Source: Mesorhabditis belari (lineage: Eukaryota > Nematoda > Chromadorea > Rhabditida > Rhabditidae). Taken from it: 64,000 bases of DNA. Both the position numbers and the translations under genes were made by a program. The DNA lies in assembly GCA_958450365.1 (NCBI GenBank), contig CAUEEP010000921.1, positions 62,001-126,000 on the forward strand, written 5' to 3'. Shown here piece by piece: positions 60,732 through 64,000 of the stretch. The notes beneath the pieces were generated by a model that searched no databases, was not told the DNA's origin, and saw only the letters and a program-made list of their open reading frames with translations. Every line of letters starts with the position of its first letter. The first letter of the stretch is position 1.

Positions 60732-63430
60732 ATGATGAATGACGCTCCTGCAAATGCTGCAGTGGTCCAAACGAATGACCAAAGAAACGAGAGCCAAACG
60801 AGTGGATATAATCCGTTTCGGGCAATCAGGTGACACCTTGAATTATAGCTTTTAGCTTTAAAGGAGTAGTCTGAATTAGTAGAAATGTAGAAGTATTAGG
60901 TTGGTAAAAAAGAAATGCGCGTTTTCGTTAAAAGTTTATTTTATTATAAAAACAAGATAACAATACATTACTCCAAAAGGTATTCGCCATCTGCATCAAT
61001 GACTTGTCGCCAACGTTCACGCAGAGAATGGATGCCCTTCTTGAAGAACTCGACCGGCTGCGAATCGAAGAAGTTCGACAGCCAAATTTGGACCTCGTCG
61101 CGGTTCTTGAACTTTTTCTCGGCCAAGGAGTGGTGCATCGGAACAGATGGTAGTCGTTGATCGGAACAGATGGTAGTCGGAAGGCGCCAAGTCTGGGCTG
61201 CATGGCGGATGAGGCAGGACTTCCCAGCCCATTTCTTCAATTTTCTGCTGGGTGATTTTTGCGACATGCGGCCGAGCGTTGTCGTGGAGGAATTTTGTCG
61301 ACGCCGTATCCACACCTTGACGTCGCAGCGCCTGGTTCACGCGGTCCAATTGGCCTTGGTAGAGGTTTGCCGTAACTGTTTGACCCGAATCCAGAACCTC
61401 AAAGTACACCAGACCTTTACTGTTCCACCAAACACAAAGCATCACCTTTTTTCCGTGGATGTCCGGTTTTGGAGTCGGTTTTGGAGCTTCACCGGGGTCC
61501 AACCACTGCCGCTTTCTTGCTGTGTTGTCGTATTGGATCCACTTCTCATTCAACGTAACAATGGAGTCGAAAAACCCACTGTTCTTGGCGCGGTGAGTGA
61601 GAATTCCGGCGATTGCGATGCGTGTCGCCTTGTTTGCGTCGGATAGCTGATGCGGTACCCATTTTCCGCATCTATTCGTCTTGCCCATGCCATGCAGATG
61701 GTTCTCAATGGTGACATGAATGCAGCCGAACTGTTCTGCCAGGTCGCGAGTGGTTTGGCGTGGATCCGACTCAATGGCTTCCTTCAATGCGTCGTTGTCG
61801 ATGATTTGAGGTCGACTCCCGTGTTTTTGGTCTACCAAGCTTTCGTCGCCGTCTCGGAAGCGCTGGATCCATCGTTTACACTGACTTTCGGATAGAGCAC
61901 CTTCGTCAAACACTCAACAAATAAAAATCAACAAACACGACGCTCATTTCTTTTTTACCAATCTAATAGAAAAGAGTAGAAATGCTCAAAAATTCAAACC
62001 CAATGTTCCTGGCAAGTTTACTAGGTGGTTTGTTTTTATTAAAGCAACATAAAGCAGAAGGTTCAGTTTAAGTAATTTCAATAAGTTCCAGAGGAAATCT
62101 CAATTTCAGCGACTTCTTCTCCCAATGTTTCACCCAAACCAACAAGCAAGAGACATCAATCGCTATGAAGAGATTATCCAAGAATCCAAAACAGTTCACT
62201 TTTAAAACCCTTCCATTATTCTGCAAATACTTAGTCCTTGATTGTGCGGATGTCGGAGAAACATTGAATTTTCTGAAAACTGATCGATATCTACGTAGAC
62301 ATGCTATGCAATACGGTCCATTCCGCGGAAAAATTGATCAAATTTTAGTCGTCTTCGATCCATTCATCGAGACTGAAGAAAGGAAATTTGGGTTGTTCCC
62401 CCATTTCGTCCTCGTTGTTCACCTTCATAAGAGAACTGTTGCAAAAATCTTGATTGCTGATCTAATTGTGAAAATTGGAAACGATACACTCCCAAATCCC
62501 AAACTTGGACAATATCTATGGAATTTAGTTAACAAGACGAGATATTGTAAAGTAGTTTCAATCGATCCTGGATTTTTCCATTTCCGTAACAATCCAGAAA
62601 TGACCGATCAAGCGATTGCATTGAAATTGGAAGCTGAACAAGAATCCGAGGCTCAGCTGAGAAAAGTCTTTGACGGGAATCGGTTTTTACCGCGTTTACG
62701 TCAAACAGCCATTTTTCGATATCACGGGGCAGGGATGATGAGCAACAAGATTTTCTTTGATAACTTCGATCGTCCGGTTAACGATTGCTTTTTTATGGAT
62801 CTGCAATGGGAAGATGAAGAGAATAAAGAAGCGCAAGATTATTTGGAAGTGCTATTCAACAGGCCAAACTATCAGCAATCCAAATTCTACGGATTCGATC
62901 GGAAACCGTTTACGGCTCAGCTATGGAAATCTTTCTCAAAGACAAACATGAGAATGTTGATGAGTGAGGGGTTGGGTTGGGATGATTTCAAGCAATCTAT
63001 GAAAATCTTTCTAGAGCTAGGGATTCCGAGTAAAGATGATGATGCAGTGGTTGAGGTGCGATCAAGAGCAATCGGATTGTCCAATTCAACATTCCAATGG
63101 GAAAAAACCCCAGAAGAGGTTTTTGAGGAATTGATGGATTTGATCTACAACTTTCAAGGATTGGAAAAGATCCATGAATTGTCTATGGAAGCCAAGGGAA
63201 TCATTGAATTCGATCAGAAATTCATTCAACGTAACAAGCAACGTTTTGAGGCACCATTTAAAGAAGAGGAAGTGACAGCAAAACATGAGGACAAAGCGAT
63301 GTATATAAAGAGGATCAATCGAGAAAGAGAATGTGTGTTTATGGCGACGATCACAGAGAAAAGAGGAGAGAATTTTGGGTATTTGGATGTGAGATGTGTG
63401 ATGAAGAATTTGCCCAGTTATCGTTTGTAA
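60732..63430 (+). CDS. Orphan 472-residue protein, two exons
   Basis: Exon 1 is 60732-60829 (MMNDAPANAAVVQTNDQRNE..NPFRAI, ends in phase 2). Exon 2 is 62110-63430 and begins after TTTCAG in matching phase. Exon 2 is a single uninterrupted frame of 439 codons: FKTLPLFCKYLVLDCADVGE, RGKIDQILVVFDPF, WDDFKQSMKIFLELGIP, WEKTPEEVFEELMDLIYN. I recognise no domain. It has no signal peptide or membrane segment and is rich in Phe/Lys/Glu. It looks globular and intracellular, possibly a lineage-specific expanded family. An AATAAA lies at 63475-63480. The intron contains a complete mariner. If unspliced, translation could start at 62165 (421 codons), which a 26-codon upstream frame from about 62128 overlaps. 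Confidence 0.75.
60896..61966 (-). mobile_element. Mariner (DD34D), non-functional copy
   Basis: Inverted ends TTAGGTTGGTAAAAAAGAAA and TTTCTTTTTTACCAATCTAA are flanked by TA duplications (60894-60895, 61967-61968). The transposase frame on the minus strand (about 61913-60960) has the HTH region (LSESQCKRWIQRF), HDNARPHVAKI and SPDLAPSDYHLF. The first catalytic Asp is Asn (TLNEKWIQYDN). A duplication of about 23 bp containing CGGAACAGATGGTAGTCG at about 61138-61180 shifts the frame after DYHLFR; the normal C-terminus (MHHSLAEKKFKNRDEVQIWL) continues in another frame. The N-terminus is also shortened. It lies within the intron of the orphan gene. Confidence 0.9.
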
Positions 63431-63571
63431 TTTTTTGGTGTCAATAAGTAGTTGTAGTTGATATCTTTGTCCTAAATAAATGTATCCGAATGATGATGTA
63501 TCAAAATCTAATAAATGATGTATCAAAATCTATTGGCACAAGAAATGCCTTGTGAAAATGCATTACAAAAT

Positions 63572-63880
63572 ATTAGGTGTGTGAAAAAGTAATCCATGTT
63601 TTTAACATTTATGCGGTATCCATTTGTCCAACTTTTTGATAAAATTCATGGCATTCAAGCGTTTCCTTACGGTTGACCCATCACAATTTAATGTAAGGCC
63701 TATTTCTGAAGAGGTTGAACGAGGGTTTTCGAGAAGACAGCGTCTTATTTGGTCATCCGAACAGGTCTCAGGGCAAAAAATCCGAACAGGCCACGTGGTT
63801 CATCTTCTAGGCTTTCATTACCACCTTTGAATCGTTGGAACCACAACCTAGCGGTATCATCAGTAACGGCGTATCAGTAA
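63572..63880 (-). mobile_element. Mariner remnant (N-terminal transposase piece)
   Basis: A mariner-like terminus TTAGGTGTGTGAAAAAGTAA begins at about 63573. On the minus strand near 63790-63850 the frame reads WFQRFKGGNESLEDEPRG, a hallmark of the mariner N-terminal domain. The rest is rearranged. Confidence 0.65.
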
Positions 63881-63884
63881 CGGC

Positions 63885-64000
63885 GTCTTCGCCTGTGGAA
63901 GCCAGCTTTCTGTGGAAGCCAGCTTTCTGTGGAAGCCAGCTTTCTGTGGAAGCCAGCTTTCTGTGGAAGCCAGCTTTCTGTGGAAGCCAGCTTTCTGTGG
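63885..64000. repeat. 17-bp array (GTGGAAGCCAGCTTTCT), open at the window end
   Basis: At least six perfect copies run off the end of the window. CAGTAACGGCGT is duplicated just before it. Confidence 0.9.

Overview
The window is AT-rich eukaryotic DNA, most likely from a rhabditid-type nematode. Genes have many short exons and short introns with TTTTAG/TTTCAG acceptors. One gene is a clear orthologue of the nematode/ROR-type nuclear receptor NHR-23. Tc1/mariner, piggyBac-like and palindromic elements are abundant. There are no bacterial operons and no viral genes. The models below were spliced by eye by joining GT..AG exons whose phases agree.

Layout. 480-1159 (+) is a five-exon gene for a Gly/Tyr/Cys-rich 91-residue protein. 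1771-3987 (-) is a seven-exon Skp1-related gene with two palindromic elements in intron 1. 4289-6232 (+) is a nine-exon VAP/MSP-domain protein that ends in CVCS, a possible prenylation box, where VAPs normally have a membrane anchor. 6964-24483 (-) is a twelve-exon nhr-23/ROR receptor of 507 residues. Its introns are filled with minisatellites, an alternative first exon and a nested opposite-strand small membrane ORF. About 24.5-38 kb is gene-poor and consists almost entirely of tandem arrays and dispersed repeats. 38054-40391 (+) is a partial Shc-type PTB-domain gene. It converges on 40558-43756 (-), the C-terminal half of a cyclin-dependent kinase. 44-48 kb holds palindromic elements, a Cys-rich exon and one orphan terminal exon. 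48389-53048 (-) is an M14 zinc carboxypeptidase that lacks its last catalytic segment. 53-60 kb is transposon-dominated: a mariner derivative, a DD37D transposase pseudogene, and a TTAA-flanked element carrying a 7TM-receptor fragment. 60732-63430 (+) is a 472-residue orphan gene whose intron was invaded by a mariner. The window ends in a mariner remnant and an open-ended 17-bp array.

Two features stand out as unusual. First, there are about 45 tandem arrays with unrelated units of 5 to about 190 bp, mostly inside introns, and some grow directly out of tRNA-like sequences or splice donors. Second, there are many near-perfect palindromic (fold-back) elements with TA or other target duplications. 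At least two element families carry pieces of other genes: a retroelement RT/endonuclease fragment in one, and a receptor fragment in the other.
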